Source: Nitrosomonas marina | GTDB taxonomy: Bacteria; Pseudomonadota; Gammaproteobacteria; Burkholderiales; Nitrosomonadaceae | Length of the DNA: 64,000 nucleotides | Assembly (NCBI RefSeq): GCF_900110145.1 | Contig: NZ_FOCP01000012.1 | Span: 40,250-104,249 of the forward strand | Reading direction: 5' to 3' | In this document: piece by piece, positions 46,486-56,320 of the stretch | Numbering within the stretch: the first letter of the stretch is position 1 | How the letters are laid out: each line of letters begins with the position of its first letter | Notes under the pieces: generated by a model | The model's input: only the letters and a program-made list of their open reading frames with translations | What the model was told of the DNA's origin: nothing | Database searches by the model: none | Program-made: the position numbers and the translations under genes

Positions 46486-48576
46486 ATGTGGACAAATGTT
46501 GCGACTATCAGCTATTCATCAGCAGCGGTCGCTTTCCTTTTTTTATCCATTCTGTTACTGACAAACTGGCGGGGCAGATTGTATGGAATGATGCTGGCTG
46601 TCGCCTGCATCATATCAGCAATATGGGCAGCAATAACGGCTATCAATACTGTCTGGGGTTATTCGCTTACATCTTTGGTATTAATTCTGGAAATTTTAAG
46701 AAATGCATGTTGGTCGGTATTTCTCATCGTACTGATAGGCCCGTTCCGAAGTAAGTCAGATAATTCCTCACAACTGCGGCTAAGGCCCTCAATCGTTTTC
46801 ATTGCCCTGATCTACCTGTTCTTTATTGGTTACGCAATCTATACCTTCCAGGATGATACTTTTGCGCCCGGCATATCTATCAAAAAACTGACCAGCGTGG
46901 TGGGCTGTATGTTCATGGCAATCATCGGCATCATTCTAGTCGAACAGTTCTATAGAAATACACCACCCGAGAAACGCTGGGGCATCAAATTTATCTGTCT
47001 GGGTATTGGCGCAATTTTTATTTATGACTTTTATCTTTTCAGTGACGCACTGCTGTTCAGATCCATCAATTTTGATATTTGGGCTACGCGGGGCATTATC
47101 AACGCAATCGTTGTGCCGCTGATAGCCGTATCTGCAGCCCGCAATCCAAAATGGGCAGTCGGCATAGCAGTCTCCCGCCAGGTTATCTTTTATACAGCGG
47201 CGTCTTTCGGTACAGCAGTTTACCTGCTAGTCATGGCAGGCGCCGGCTATTATCTACGCTTTTCAGGAGGCAAATGGGGCCCCATCTTGCAGGTGAGCTT
47301 CTTATTTGGCGCAATTATCCTGCTTATAGGCATTTTGTTTTCCGGCACGATCCGATCATGGTTAAAAGTGTTTATCAGTAAACATTTTTACAGCTATAAC
47401 TATGACTACAGGGAAGAATGGCTGCGATTCACTCGCACCCTGTCTGAAGGCAAAGGAGAATTGAAGGAGCGTGTTATACAATCACTTGCACAACTGGTCG
47501 AAAGTCCAGGTGGCGGATTATGGCTGGCACAGGAAACAGGTCTTTTTGTTCCGGTCCAGCAATGGAACATGCCTCGCATCAACGAACCCATAGAAGCAAA
47601 CAGCTTACTCTGCGAATTTATGGTGCAGAAAGACTGGATTATAGATTTAAACGAATATCGTGCGAACCCGGCAATTTATACACCTCTCGTTATACCGCAG
47701 TGGCTTGATGAAATACCAGATGCCTGGTTTGTTATTCCGTTAATTCAGAACGGAAAGCTTTTAGGATTTATCGTCTTGATTAAGCCCAGAAGCAAAATAA
47801 AACTAAACTGGGAAGTAATAGACCTGCTTAAAATTGCAGGGAATCAGGCTACCAGTTATTTAGCACAGGAAGAAGCATCGCGCGCACTGATGGTTGCGCG
47901 TCAATTTGAATCCTTTAATCGCATGTCCACATTTGTCGTACATGACTTAAAAAATTTGATTTTTCAACTGTCACTGCTACTATCAAACGCACAAAAACAT
48001 AAAAACAATCCTGAATTCCAGGATGATATGATACAAACAGTCAATTTATCTATTGGCAAAATGAAGCGCTTGCTTGAGAAATTAAGCAGCAATAGCTCGC
48101 TGGACAAAACGGACAGCATTTCCTTAAACCGATTATTACAGGAAATCATTGAGAGTAAATCCATTTTTGAGCCCAGACCCAATTTCGAGGCACACGTAAC
48201 TGAACTGCATGTGTCTGCGGAAGAAACACGTCTGAAACGGGTTATTAGCCACATTGTACAAAATGCGATCGAAGCCACACCCAAGGATGGCTGTGTGAAC
48301 GTTAACTTATCCCAAAAAAATAACAAAGCTGTTATTGAAGTAAGCGATACAGGCCACGGCATGAGTGAAAAGTTTGTTCAGGAAAGGCTGTTCAAACCGT
48401 TTGAATCAACCAAATCAGCGGGCATGGGCATTGGTGTTTTTGAAAGCAAAGAATATTTACAGGAGATTGGCGGCAGACTCGATGTTTCCACGCAGGAATC
48501 CATTGGTACGACTTTCACGATTACTTTAGATTTATTAGACACTACACCGGGGAACATTATTATTAAATCCATTTAA
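46486..48576 (+). CDS. prsK: PrsK-type membrane sensor histidine kinase
   Basis: 696 residues. About eight membrane helices (residues 8-300), a GAF-like domain (about 310-470), then the kinase core with HDLKN (His486), the ATP-binding asparagine in HIVQNAIEAT, DTGHGM and the G2 box. This is the exosortase A-associated kinase PrsK, always found with PrsR. It senses an unknown, probably envelope, signal. The start has no strong ribosome binding site. Confidence 0.9.
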   Translation: MWTNVATISYSSAAVAFLFLSILLLTNWRGRLYGMMLAVACIISAIWAAITAINTVWGYSLTSLVLILEILRNACWSVFLIVLIGPFRSKSDNSSQLRLRPSIVFIALIYLFFIGYAIYTFQDDTFAPGISIKKLTSVVGCMFMAIIGIILVEQFYRNTPPEKRWGIKFICLGIGAIFIYDFYLFSDALLFRSINFDIWATRGIINAIVVPLIAVSAARNPKWAVGIAVSRQVIFYTAASFGTAVYLLVMAGAGYYLRFSGGKWGPILQVSFLFGAIILLIGILFSGTIRSWLKVFISKHFYSYNYDYREEWLRFTRTLSEGKGELKERVIQSLAQLVESPGGGLWLAQETGLFVPVQQWNMPRINEPIEANSLLCEFMVQKDWIIDLNEYRANPAIYTPLVIPQWLDEIPDAWFVIPLIQNGKLLGFIVLIKPRSKIKLNWEVIDLLKIAGNQATSYLAQEEASRALMVARQFESFNRMSTFVVHDLKNLIFQLSLLLSNAQKHKNNPEFQDDMIQTVNLSIGKMKRLLEKLSSNSSLDKTDSISLNRLLQEIIESKSIFEPRPNFEAHVTELHVSAEETRLKRVISHIVQNAIEATPKDGCVNVNLSQKNNKAVIEVSDTGHGMSEKFVQERLFKPFESTKSAGMGIGVFESKEYLQEIGGRLDVSTQESIGTTFTITLDLLDTTPGNIIIKSI

Positions 48577-48751
48577 ACTGTTAATAAAAAGACAAGTCAC
48601 ACGCTTGTTTAACAGAAAGGTTAAAAAAATCGCCGGTAAAATATCGACTCACAATTTGGGGATATATTTGACATCAATAACATGCTTTGAAAGCATCGTT
48701 GTTGAAAGATCAATTCAATTTCGGTCTAACAGCAGGAAACAGTTAAATACT

Positions 48752-50113
48752 ATGTCGGGAAATCGGGAAAAACAAAGGTTGCTAATTATAGAAGACGATC
48801 TCGGTTTACAAAAACAGCTTCGCTGGAATTTTGATAAATACGAGACTAGCGTGGCTTCCGATCGCGAAAGCGCCCTTTCCAGTGTCAGGCGGCACGAACC
48901 TGCCGTTGTAACAATGGATTTGGGCTTGCCGCCTGACCCGGATGGTGCTACCGAGGGGCTGGCAACATTGCAACAGATCCTGGCGTTGGCTCCAGATACA
49001 AAAATCATAGTACTGACCGGCAATCAGAATCACGCTCATGCTTTGAAAGCGGTTGAAATGGGTGCTTATGATTTTCATCAGAAACCTTTTGATCCTGATA
49101 TGCTAAAACTGGTCGTGGAACGCGCATTTTATTTACATGCAATCCAACAGGAAAATCGTCGATTAAATCAGGCACAGAGCAATTCACCAATAGATGGCCT
49201 AATCACGCGCGACCCTGAATTACTGAAAGCATGTCGCAGCATTGAAAAGGTAGCGCCTTCTGACGCAACCGTAATGCTGCTGGGTGAAAGCGGAACAGGC
49301 AAGGAAGTGCTGGCAAAAGCGTTACATAATTTGAGCAACCGTAAATCCAAGCGTTTCATGGCAATCAATTGCGCGGCCATACCCGAGACGCTTTTAGAAA
49401 GCGAATTGTTTGGCTATGAAAAAGGCGCTTTTACTGGCGCATCAAAACAGACACTCGGTAAAATCGAGCTTGCTGATGGCGGCACTTTTTTCCTGGACGA
49501 AGTGGGTGATCTACCATTTCAGTTACAGGCAAAACTGTTGCGTTTTCTACAGGAAAGAGTGATTGAACGTATCGGGGGGCGCGCAGAAATTCCCGTAGAT
49601 GTACGTATTGTCTGCGCTACCCACCAGAACCTCAATAAACTGATGGAAAACGGAAAGTTTCGTGAAGATCTTTATTTCAGGCTGAGCGAGATCGTCATTA
49701 CAATCCCACCGGTAAGAGAGCGGATAGGCGACGCCCTGCTGCTAGCCCACCATTTTAAAAACACGTTTTGTGCGAAGGAAGGAAAAGCCACTCTGAATTT
49801 CAACCCGGAAGCTATCGCAGCTATTGAACAACACCAATGGAGTGGCAATGTCCGCGAAATTGAGAACTGCATCAAACGGGCCGTGATCATGGCTGAGGAT
49901 TCGGTCATCACGGCGGAAGATTTGGGGCTGCACACAACCGATACAGGCATAGAGCCACTCAATCTTAAATCCATACGTGAACAGGAAGAGTGCAAAGCGC
50001 TTGTTAAAGCACTGGCCAGAGCGGACGGAAACGTTGCGCAGGCTGCTAAACTTTTAGGAGTCAGCCGCCCTACGATTTATGATTTAATGAACCGATGCGG
50101 TATTAAAACATAA
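48752..50113 (+). CDS. prsR: PrsR-type sigma-54-dependent response regulator
   Basis: 453 residues. A receiver domain (LLIIEDDLGLQKQL, phospho-aspartate in VTMDLGLPP, lysine in HQKPFDPD), an AAA+ domain with GESGTGKEV and the sigma-54 contact loop GAFTGA (225-230), and a C-terminal Fis-type HTH (NVAQAAKLLGVSRPTIYDLM). PrsR activates sigma-54 promoters of PEP-CTERM and EPS genes. The frame opens upstream at 48605, but the receiver domain begins right after the ATG at 48752. The sigma-54-like promoter at 17821 is a possible, unproven target. Confidence 0.92.
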   Translation: MSGNREKQRLLIIEDDLGLQKQLRWNFDKYETSVASDRESALSSVRRHEPAVVTMDLGLPPDPDGATEGLATLQQILALAPDTKIIVLTGNQNHAHALKAVEMGAYDFHQKPFDPDMLKLVVERAFYLHAIQQENRRLNQAQSNSPIDGLITRDPELLKACRSIEKVAPSDATVMLLGESGTGKEVLAKALHNLSNRKSKRFMAINCAAIPETLLESELFGYEKGAFTGASKQTLGKIELADGGTFFLDEVGDLPFQLQAKLLRFLQERVIERIGGRAEIPVDVRIVCATHQNLNKLMENGKFREDLYFRLSEIVITIPPVRERIGDALLLAHHFKNTFCAKEGKATLNFNPEAIAAIEQHQWSGNVREIENCIKRAVIMAEDSVITAEDLGLHTTDTGIEPLNLKSIREQEECKALVKALARADGNVAQAAKLLGVSRPTIYDLMNRCGIKT

Positions 50114-50192
50114 AATGCTTCACTGATGCACGACGGTTAATGCTGTCATACAACTGACGCAGAGAACCGATAACCAAGAGGCCTTTAAACAC

Positions 50193-51779
50193 GTGGTTTA
50201 TTTAGTACATGACTTGATTTCTCAATCTGCGCATCAAACACCCGATAAAGATGCGCTATCGTACCAGGGGCAAACAAAAAGCTATGCCACTCTTGCAAGT
50301 GAAATTGAACAACTAGCATCCGGTTTTTTAAATATAGGATTTGACCGCAATGAACGACTGGCGGTTTATCTTGAAAAACGGCCGGAAACTGTCAGCGCTT
50401 TATTTGCTGCCAATGCTGCAGGCGGTGTATTTGTACCCGTGAACCCGTTACTGAAACCGGAACAGGTGGGATATATTCTGGCTGACTGCAACGTTCGTAT
50501 TTTAGTGACTTCGGCCGAAAGATTGAAATTGTTAACCGGCGTCCTGCCTTCCTGTCACGATCTTCATACAATCATCGTTGTTGACAATAAGGCCGGTATT
50601 CCTGAACTTGCCGGTTTGAACATTCTTAACTGGTCGGATGTATGTTCAGTTCAATGCAAACCTAAACCCAGCCGTACCATAGACGGTGATATGGCTGCCA
50701 TCCTTTATACATCGGGCAGCACCGGAAAACCCAAAGGTGTAGTACTCTCGCACAGAAACATTGTTACAGGCGCCAAAAGCGTTGCACAGTATCTCAAGAA
50801 CGAATCAGTCGACAGAATTTTATCAGTATTGCCGCTCAGTTTTGATTATGGCCTGAGTCAACTGACTACAGCATTTCACGTGGGGGCAACCAATATACTC
50901 ATGAATTATCTGCTGCCGAAAGATATTATACGAACAATCGAAAAAGAGAAGATCAGTGGTCTTGCTGCAGTCCCGCCATTGTGGATCCAACTGGCTCAAT
51001 TAAACTGGGACAATGCCCAATCTTTACGTTATATTACCAATTCAGGTGGCGCAATGCCGCGTGCTACGCTTGATTTGCTCCGCAAGGCACTGCCGCGCAC
51101 CCAGATTTTTTTAATGTACGGTCTGACGGAAGCTTTTCGGTCAACCTATCTGCCGCCTGAAGAAATTGTGCATCGTCCCGACTCAATTGGCAAGGCCATA
51201 CCCAACGCGGAAATACTGGTATTGCGCGAGGACGGCTCACCTTGCGTACCGGGAGAACCGGGAGAACTGGTACATCGAGGCGCTCTGGTGTCTATGGGTT
51301 ACTGGAACGACATTGAAAAAACTGCGGCATGTTTCAAACCGATCAGTTCGCGTCAGAGTGGTTTGACGATTTCCGAACTTGCTGTATGGTCAGGAGACAC
51401 TGTACGCATGGATGAAGAAGGATTTCTTTACTTCATTGGCCGCAGAGATGAAATGATTAAAACCTCGGGATATCGGGTAAGTCCTACAGAAATTGAAGAA
51501 ATCATATACGCAACGGAAAAAGTTGGCGAGGCAGTGGCTATCGGAATCCCGCATCCTGTTCTTGGCCAGGCAATACTGGTTATTGCCACACCGCGCGAAG
51601 GAGAAACACTGGTAGCAGACGAACTGCTGGCAACCTGTAAACAACGGTTACCCGCATACATGTTACCCAGTCATATCGAAGTACGTGAAAACAGTTTGCC
51701 AAGAAGCCCAAACGGCAAAATTGACAGAAAGAAACTTTCTCAGGAAATGGAACATCAATTCACAAATAACAATCCATGA
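50193..51779 (+). CDS. XrtA-associated acyl-CoA ligase (AMP-forming)
   Basis: 528 residues of the adenylate-forming superfamily: P-loop YTSGSTGKPKG near residue 173, MYGLTEAF, the ribose-binding aspartate in SGDTVRMDEEGF and the catalytic lysine in NGKIDRKKL near the C-terminus. It matches the ligase of exosortase A loci (TIGR03098 type). The start codon is GTG with a weak AAGAGG upstream. The stop overlaps the start of the decarboxylase gene (ATGA), so both are coupled. The substrate is not known. Confidence 0.9.
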   Translation: MVYLVHDLISQSAHQTPDKDALSYQGQTKSYATLASEIEQLASGFLNIGFDRNERLAVYLEKRPETVSALFAANAAGGVFVPVNPLLKPEQVGYILADCNVRILVTSAERLKLLTGVLPSCHDLHTIIVVDNKAGIPELAGLNILNWSDVCSVQCKPKPSRTIDGDMAAILYTSGSTGKPKGVVLSHRNIVTGAKSVAQYLKNESVDRILSVLPLSFDYGLSQLTTAFHVGATNILMNYLLPKDIIRTIEKEKISGLAAVPPLWIQLAQLNWDNAQSLRYITNSGGAMPRATLDLLRKALPRTQIFLMYGLTEAFRSTYLPPEEIVHRPDSIGKAIPNAEILVLREDGSPCVPGEPGELVHRGALVSMGYWNDIEKTAACFKPISSRQSGLTISELAVWSGDTVRMDEEGFLYFIGRRDEMIKTSGYRVSPTEIEEIIYATEKVGEAVAIGIPHPVLGQAILVIATPREGETLVADELLATCKQRLPAYMLPSHIEVRENSLPRSPNGKIDRKKLSQEMEHQFTNNNP

Positions 51780-53011
51780 CCGGTATTCAAACCCAACATT
51801 TCGCGCTTGCGCAGTTTCCGGTACAAGACGGCTGTCTGGAAGTTGGCGGTATACCACTGACACGGTTAGCACAGCGAGTCGGAAGAACGCCATTTTATGC
51901 TTACGACCGTAAAAAAATCACCGAGCGTATCCAATTACTGCGCCGATCACTGCCTGAAGACATTCATATTCATTATGCTATGAAAGCAAACCCGATGCCG
52001 GCAGTCGTGCAGCACCTGGCCGGACTTGTTGACGGAATTGATGTAGCCTCTGCTGGTGAAATGCGCATAGCTCTCGATACTACCATGCCTGCCGAGCATA
52101 TCAGCTTTGCCGGACCGGGAAAAACCGAACATGAACTGTCTAGCGCAATCGCTGCCGGTATCGTTCTGAATATCGAGTCTGAAAGAGAGCTGATGCTGAT
52201 AACCCGGCTGGCGGATCAGTTAGGCATACGTCCCAATATCGCCATTCGCGTTAATCCTGATTTTGAGCTTAAATCCTCGGGCATGAAAATGGGCGGTGGC
52301 CCGAAGCAATTTGGCATTGACGCAGAATTGGTACCCGGGTTACTGGTCCAGATTGGCAGACTTGATCTGAACTTTATCGGTTTTCATATTTTCAGCGGCT
52401 CGCAAAACCTGAAAGTGGAAGCCATCCAGGAAACGCAGGAAAAAACATTTCAATTAGGTCTGAAACTGGCGGAATATGCCCCGTCGCCTGTACGCATGCT
52501 AAATATTGGCGGCGGATTCGGCATCCCTTATTTTCCCGGAGAAAAGGCTTTGGACATCAAGGCGATTGGTCAGAACTTGAAAGATTTGCTACCCTCGGTC
52601 AGGCAACAGCTTCCGCAAGCCCAGGTTGTTATTGAGCTTGGCCGCTATATTGTTGCTGAAGCGGGTATATATGTTTGCCGCATTATTGAGCGCAAACAAT
52701 CCAGGGGCAAAATATTTTTGATTACCGATGGCGGCCTTCATCACCATCTTGCCGCTACCGGCAATTTTGGCCAGGTTATTCGAAAAAACTATCCCGTTCT
52801 GGTTGGTAACAAGGCTCACAACACCCCCAAAGAAACCGTTTCGGTTGTCGGGCCATTATGTACACCGCTGGATTTACTGGCAGAACAGATGGAAATGGCA
52901 CAAGCCGAGGAAAATGATTTTGTGGTTGTTTTGCAGTCAGGTGCTTACGGACTCACTGCCAGTCCCACGGCATTTCTTGGTCATCCCGAACCATTGGAAA
53001 TTCTGGTTTAA
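51776..53011 (+). CDS. XrtA-associated PLP-dependent decarboxylase
   Basis: 411 residues, fold type III (alanine racemase/LysA-like). The PLP lysine is in HYAMKANPMP, with the phosphate loop GGGFGIPYF, and FHIFSGSQ and PLCTPLD segments typical of the diaminopimelate/ornithine decarboxylase group (TIGR03099 type). The product is thought to be an amine that is activated by the neighbouring ligase, but the pathway is not established. Confidence 0.9.
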   Translation: MTGIQTQHFALAQFPVQDGCLEVGGIPLTRLAQRVGRTPFYAYDRKKITERIQLLRRSLPEDIHIHYAMKANPMPAVVQHLAGLVDGIDVASAGEMRIALDTTMPAEHISFAGPGKTEHELSSAIAAGIVLNIESERELMLITRLADQLGIRPNIAIRVNPDFELKSSGMKMGGGPKQFGIDAELVPGLLVQIGRLDLNFIGFHIFSGSQNLKVEAIQETQEKTFQLGLKLAEYAPSPVRMLNIGGGFGIPYFPGEKALDIKAIGQNLKDLLPSVRQQLPQAQVVIELGRYIVAEAGIYVCRIIERKQSRGKIFLITDGGLHHHLAATGNFGQVIRKNYPVLVGNKAHNTPKETVSVVGPLCTPLDLLAEQMEMAQAEENDFVVVLQSGAYGLTASPTAFLGHPEPLEILV

Positions 53012-53131
53012 CGGATTGTACTCAATGCGACCAAATTTTGATTTACCAAGATGCTTTCAACTATTTCATTATAATAGAAACTTTAGTCACGCTGTTTCAA
53101 GCTGAATTTCAAGAAAAATAAGGAGATCACC

Positions 53132-54981
53132 ATGGGCGGTATTTGCGGTTGGACAGGCTGCGAAATGGCGGATACTGAAAGCCGCGCGCTTCTTGACAAA
53201 ATGAATGAACCCATAATCCGGTATGACAGTCGTCCCGTTCAAAAGCTCATTGGAAAAAAATCGGCGCTGGCCGTATCCGGCCATCCTGACAGCGTGCATA
53301 CCTACCAGGATCAGGGAATAATCATCGGCATATCAGGACATATTCGATTTAACAATATTCAAACAGGCCAGCATTCCGATCATCGAAATAAAGCGCGGAT
53401 TTTTTTGGAAAACTGGTTGGTCAATGGCGAAAAAGCACTAACCAGTATCGCCGGCGAATTTACTCTCGGTATTATTGATGAAAATAACGACCGGTGCTTA
53501 CTTGCTGTTGATCGTATGGGAACCAAATCACTGGTCTGCCATGCCAATGGTGAACATCTGGTATTCTCAACATCGCTGGATGCGATTATCCGTCATCCTC
53601 AGGCAGAACCCCAAATTGATGCCCAAAATATATTTAATTATGTTTATTTTCATATGATCCCCAGTCCGGGAACTATTTATAAAAAACAGCACCGTTTATT
53701 GCCGGGCGAATACCTGACATTCAAGAATAGAGAAGCTAAAACCGAATATTACTGGACACCCAGCTTCGAAGAAGCTGGCACACGCTCATTTAAAGATTTA
53801 AAGAATGAACTGAGAACCCTACTACGATCCAGCATACAGGATGCTGTAGGTAATGAAACCGCCGGCGCATTCTTGAGCGGAGGAACAGATAGTTCGACAA
53901 TAGCCGGCATACTTGGGGAAGTTACCGGCCAACCTGCAGCAACCTACTCCATTGGCTTTGATGCCAAGGGATATGATGAAATGGAATATGCACGTATTGC
54001 AGCCCGCCATTTCTCGACCCGGCACCATGAATACTATGTAACGCCCGATGATGTCGTCACGGCTGTTCCTGACATCGCAGCAGTCTTTGATCAGCCTTTT
54101 GGCAATGCATCTGCAATACCTGCTTTTTTTTGTGCTCGCATGGCAAAAGCGGACGGCATCACCCGATTACTGGGCGGTGACGGTGGTGATGAGCTGTTTG
54201 GCGGAAATGAACGCTATGCAAAGCAATACCTCTTTTCATTATACTCACACCTGTCTCCGTTTTTACGCGAAAAAATCCTTGAACCATGGGCAGAAAGTGT
54301 TTCCGGAAAACAGCTGCCGTTACCTTTTCGAAAAGCATATCGTTTTATTGAGCAGGCTGCGATTCCAATGCCCGCACGCATGAATACGTATAATTTGCTG
54401 GTGCGCCATGGCATTTCATCAGTTTTCACAACCGATTTCCTGGCTAGTATCGACACCACATTGCCCGACACATTAAATGATCAGACCTATCACCAGATAA
54501 ATGCAAGAAGCCTGGTTAACAAAATGCTCGCTTATGACTGGAAATTTACCCTCGCCGATAACGATTTGCCCAAAGTTGTGCATGCCTGCGAGCTCGCTCA
54601 AATAGATGTTGCGTTTCCGCTGATTAGCGACGAAATGGTAGCGTTCTCAACGCAACTAAGACCGAACTATAAGGTAAAAAAACCAGATTACGGTATTTTT
54701 TCAAAGAAGCGTTGAAAGACTTCCTACCCAAAGAAATTATAACCAAACAAAAACAGGGATTTGGTCTGCCATTCGGTGTCTGGCTGCAAGACCATCCTCG
54801 ACTTAAGACGCTGGCCGCAGACAGCCTGACCGATCTTAAATCACGCAATATAATCAGAGGCGATTTTATCGATACACTACTCGGACAGCATTTACAGGAA
54901 CATGCAAGCTACCATGGCTCCATGATCTGGATATTAATGATGTTGGAACAATGGTATAAGCTTCGTCAAACACAAATATAA
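53132..54981 (+). pseudogene. XrtA-associated amidotransferase (asparagine-synthase-like), frameshifted
   Basis: An N-terminal glutaminase-like domain (1-200) and an asparagine-synthase domain with the PP-loop FLSGGTDSSTIAG and LLGGDGGDELFGG. The first frame ends at 54715; the rest of the family C-terminus (FLPKEIITKQKQGFGLPFG) continues in another frame to 54981. One extra A in the A7 run at 54676-54682 would join them as VKKTRLRYFFKEALKDF. The protein starts MGGICG where the family has MCGI; Cys2, the glutaminase nucleophile, is Gly here. So the gene may be inactivated, mis-sequenced or read by slippage, and it might use ammonia directly if active. A ribosome binding site (AAGGAG) precedes the ATG. 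Confidence 0.85.
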
Positions 54982-54996
54982 ATTAATAGGTATGTG

Positions 54997-55797
54997 ATGA
55001 GTGAGACTTATGATACTTTCAAAAGAGCGTTCAATTTGATTGAGGCAGACACTCCGGAGTTACGCAAAACAGTATATCAATTACGCTACCTGGTTTTCTG
55101 TTTGCAACTCAAACTTCCGGGCTTTATTGCCGAGAATTATCCCGACAAATTGGAAAAAGATACATACGATGAGCACTCATGTCATACCCTCATACAATTT
55201 GTTCCAACAGGAAAATTTATTGGAACAGTGCGTTTGATTTTACCGGACCCTTCCAATTCCGATAATCTTTTTCCTGTTGAACAACACACCCAGATTGACC
55301 CGTCACTGTTCAAGCTGGACAGCCTCTCAAGAAAGCATACTGCCGAGATTTCTCGATTTTTAGTGGCTCCAGACTTTGACCGACGAAAAGGGGATCGCAG
55401 AAAATCAGCGGAACAGAACCAACCATCCAGTTCTGCAGTCACGCCACCACCAGCCGCAAATTGCCAATCCGGGAATGAACGCCGCCAGGGAGAACGGCGT
55501 AAAAGCGACCGGCGCTGTCTCAGTATATACATGGTGCTAATGGCAGCGGTTGTCCGTATGTCGGCCGCAAACAACATAAAATACTGGTTATCTGCCATGG
55601 ATCCCGCATTGAATCGTTTAGTGGGTTTCTCAGGAATGAGAATCGACCCCATTGGCCCGATAGTTGATTACCATGGCTTGCGTCAACCGCATTTTGGAGA
55701 AATAAACGATGTACTCAAAAGATTGTATAAGCGTAATCACGGCGCATGGGAAGTCATAACAGACCGTGGAAAATACTGCTGGCCAGAAGAAAACTAA
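54997..55797 (+). CDS. PEP-CTERM/exosortase-associated acyltransferase
   Basis: 266 residues, related to N-acyl amino acid/AHL synthases of the GNAT-like fold (TIGR03694 type): YQLRYLVFCLQLKLPG, ETYDEHSCH-like Asp/Glu segment and FIGTVRLILPDP. A hydrophilic insertion (about 129-166) contains two arginine-rich motifs, RRKGDRRK and RRQGERRKSDRR, around a proline/serine linker. The last gene of the XrtA-associated block, 15 bases after the amidotransferase. It probably adds an acyl group to an amino or sugar compound; the substrate is unknown. Confidence 0.87.
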   Translation: MSETYDTFKRAFNLIEADTPELRKTVYQLRYLVFCLQLKLPGFIAENYPDKLEKDTYDEHSCHTLIQFVPTGKFIGTVRLILPDPSNSDNLFPVEQHTQIDPSLFKLDSLSRKHTAEISRFLVAPDFDRRKGDRRKSAEQNQPSSSAVTPPPAANCQSGNERRQGERRKSDRRCLSIYMVLMAAVVRMSAANNIKYWLSAMDPALNRLVGFSGMRIDPIGPIVDYHGLRQPHFGEINDVLKRLYKRNHGAWEVITDRGKYCWPEEN

Positions 55798-55882
55798 CTA
55801 TTAAGAATTTTCAGATTTTGTTCGCTATTTACGGTGCCGCACCTTTTGCAGAATCAGATTGTAAACTGAATCCTACAGCATA

Positions 55883-56320
55883 ATGCGTACACGAAATACA
55901 AATTATCTTTGTATTCTATTAATAATTCTTCTTTTTGTCATAACAGACGTTAAGGCAGAAACCCGCTATCAGATCGTAGCGCACCCCTCTGTAGATGAAG
56001 ACAGCATATCCAAAAATTATCTGCGTGCTATTTTCAGTATGCGTCTTCGGGCCTGGTCCAATGACTTGATCATCAAGGTATTCGTCCTTCCGGACGATAA
56101 TCCGCTCCATCATAGTTTTTCGAAAGAACAATTAGGTCTGTTTCCCTACCAATTACGGCAGTCATGGGATCGGCTGGTTTTCTCTGGTACAGGTCAGGCA
56201 CCAACTACTGTATCTTCAAATGAGGAAATGCGACTCAAAATCATGAATACACCGGGTGCTATCGGATACTTAGAAACTGCTTATATCGATGATGAAATCA
56301 ATGTACTCCAGATTAAATAA
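55883..56320 (+). CDS. PstS-like periplasmic substrate-binding-domain protein
   Basis: 145 residues with a signal peptide (about residues 9-25, ending VKA). It corresponds to a single lobe of a PBP-like domain: YQIVAHPSVDEDSIS, LRAIFSMRLRAWSND and the C-terminal NTPGAIGYLETAYI, which resembles phosphate-binding proteins. Such short forms often precede GGDEF-EAL genes in beta- and gamma-proteobacteria. It overlaps the next gene by about 30 bases, so the three genes to 60560 form one operon. Confidence 0.82.
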   Translation: MRTRNTNYLCILLIILLFVITDVKAETRYQIVAHPSVDEDSISKNYLRAIFSMRLRAWSNDLIIKVFVLPDDNPLHHSFSKEQLGLFPYQLRQSWDRLVFSGTGQAPTTVSSNEEMRLKIMNTPGAIGYLETAYIDDEINVLQIK

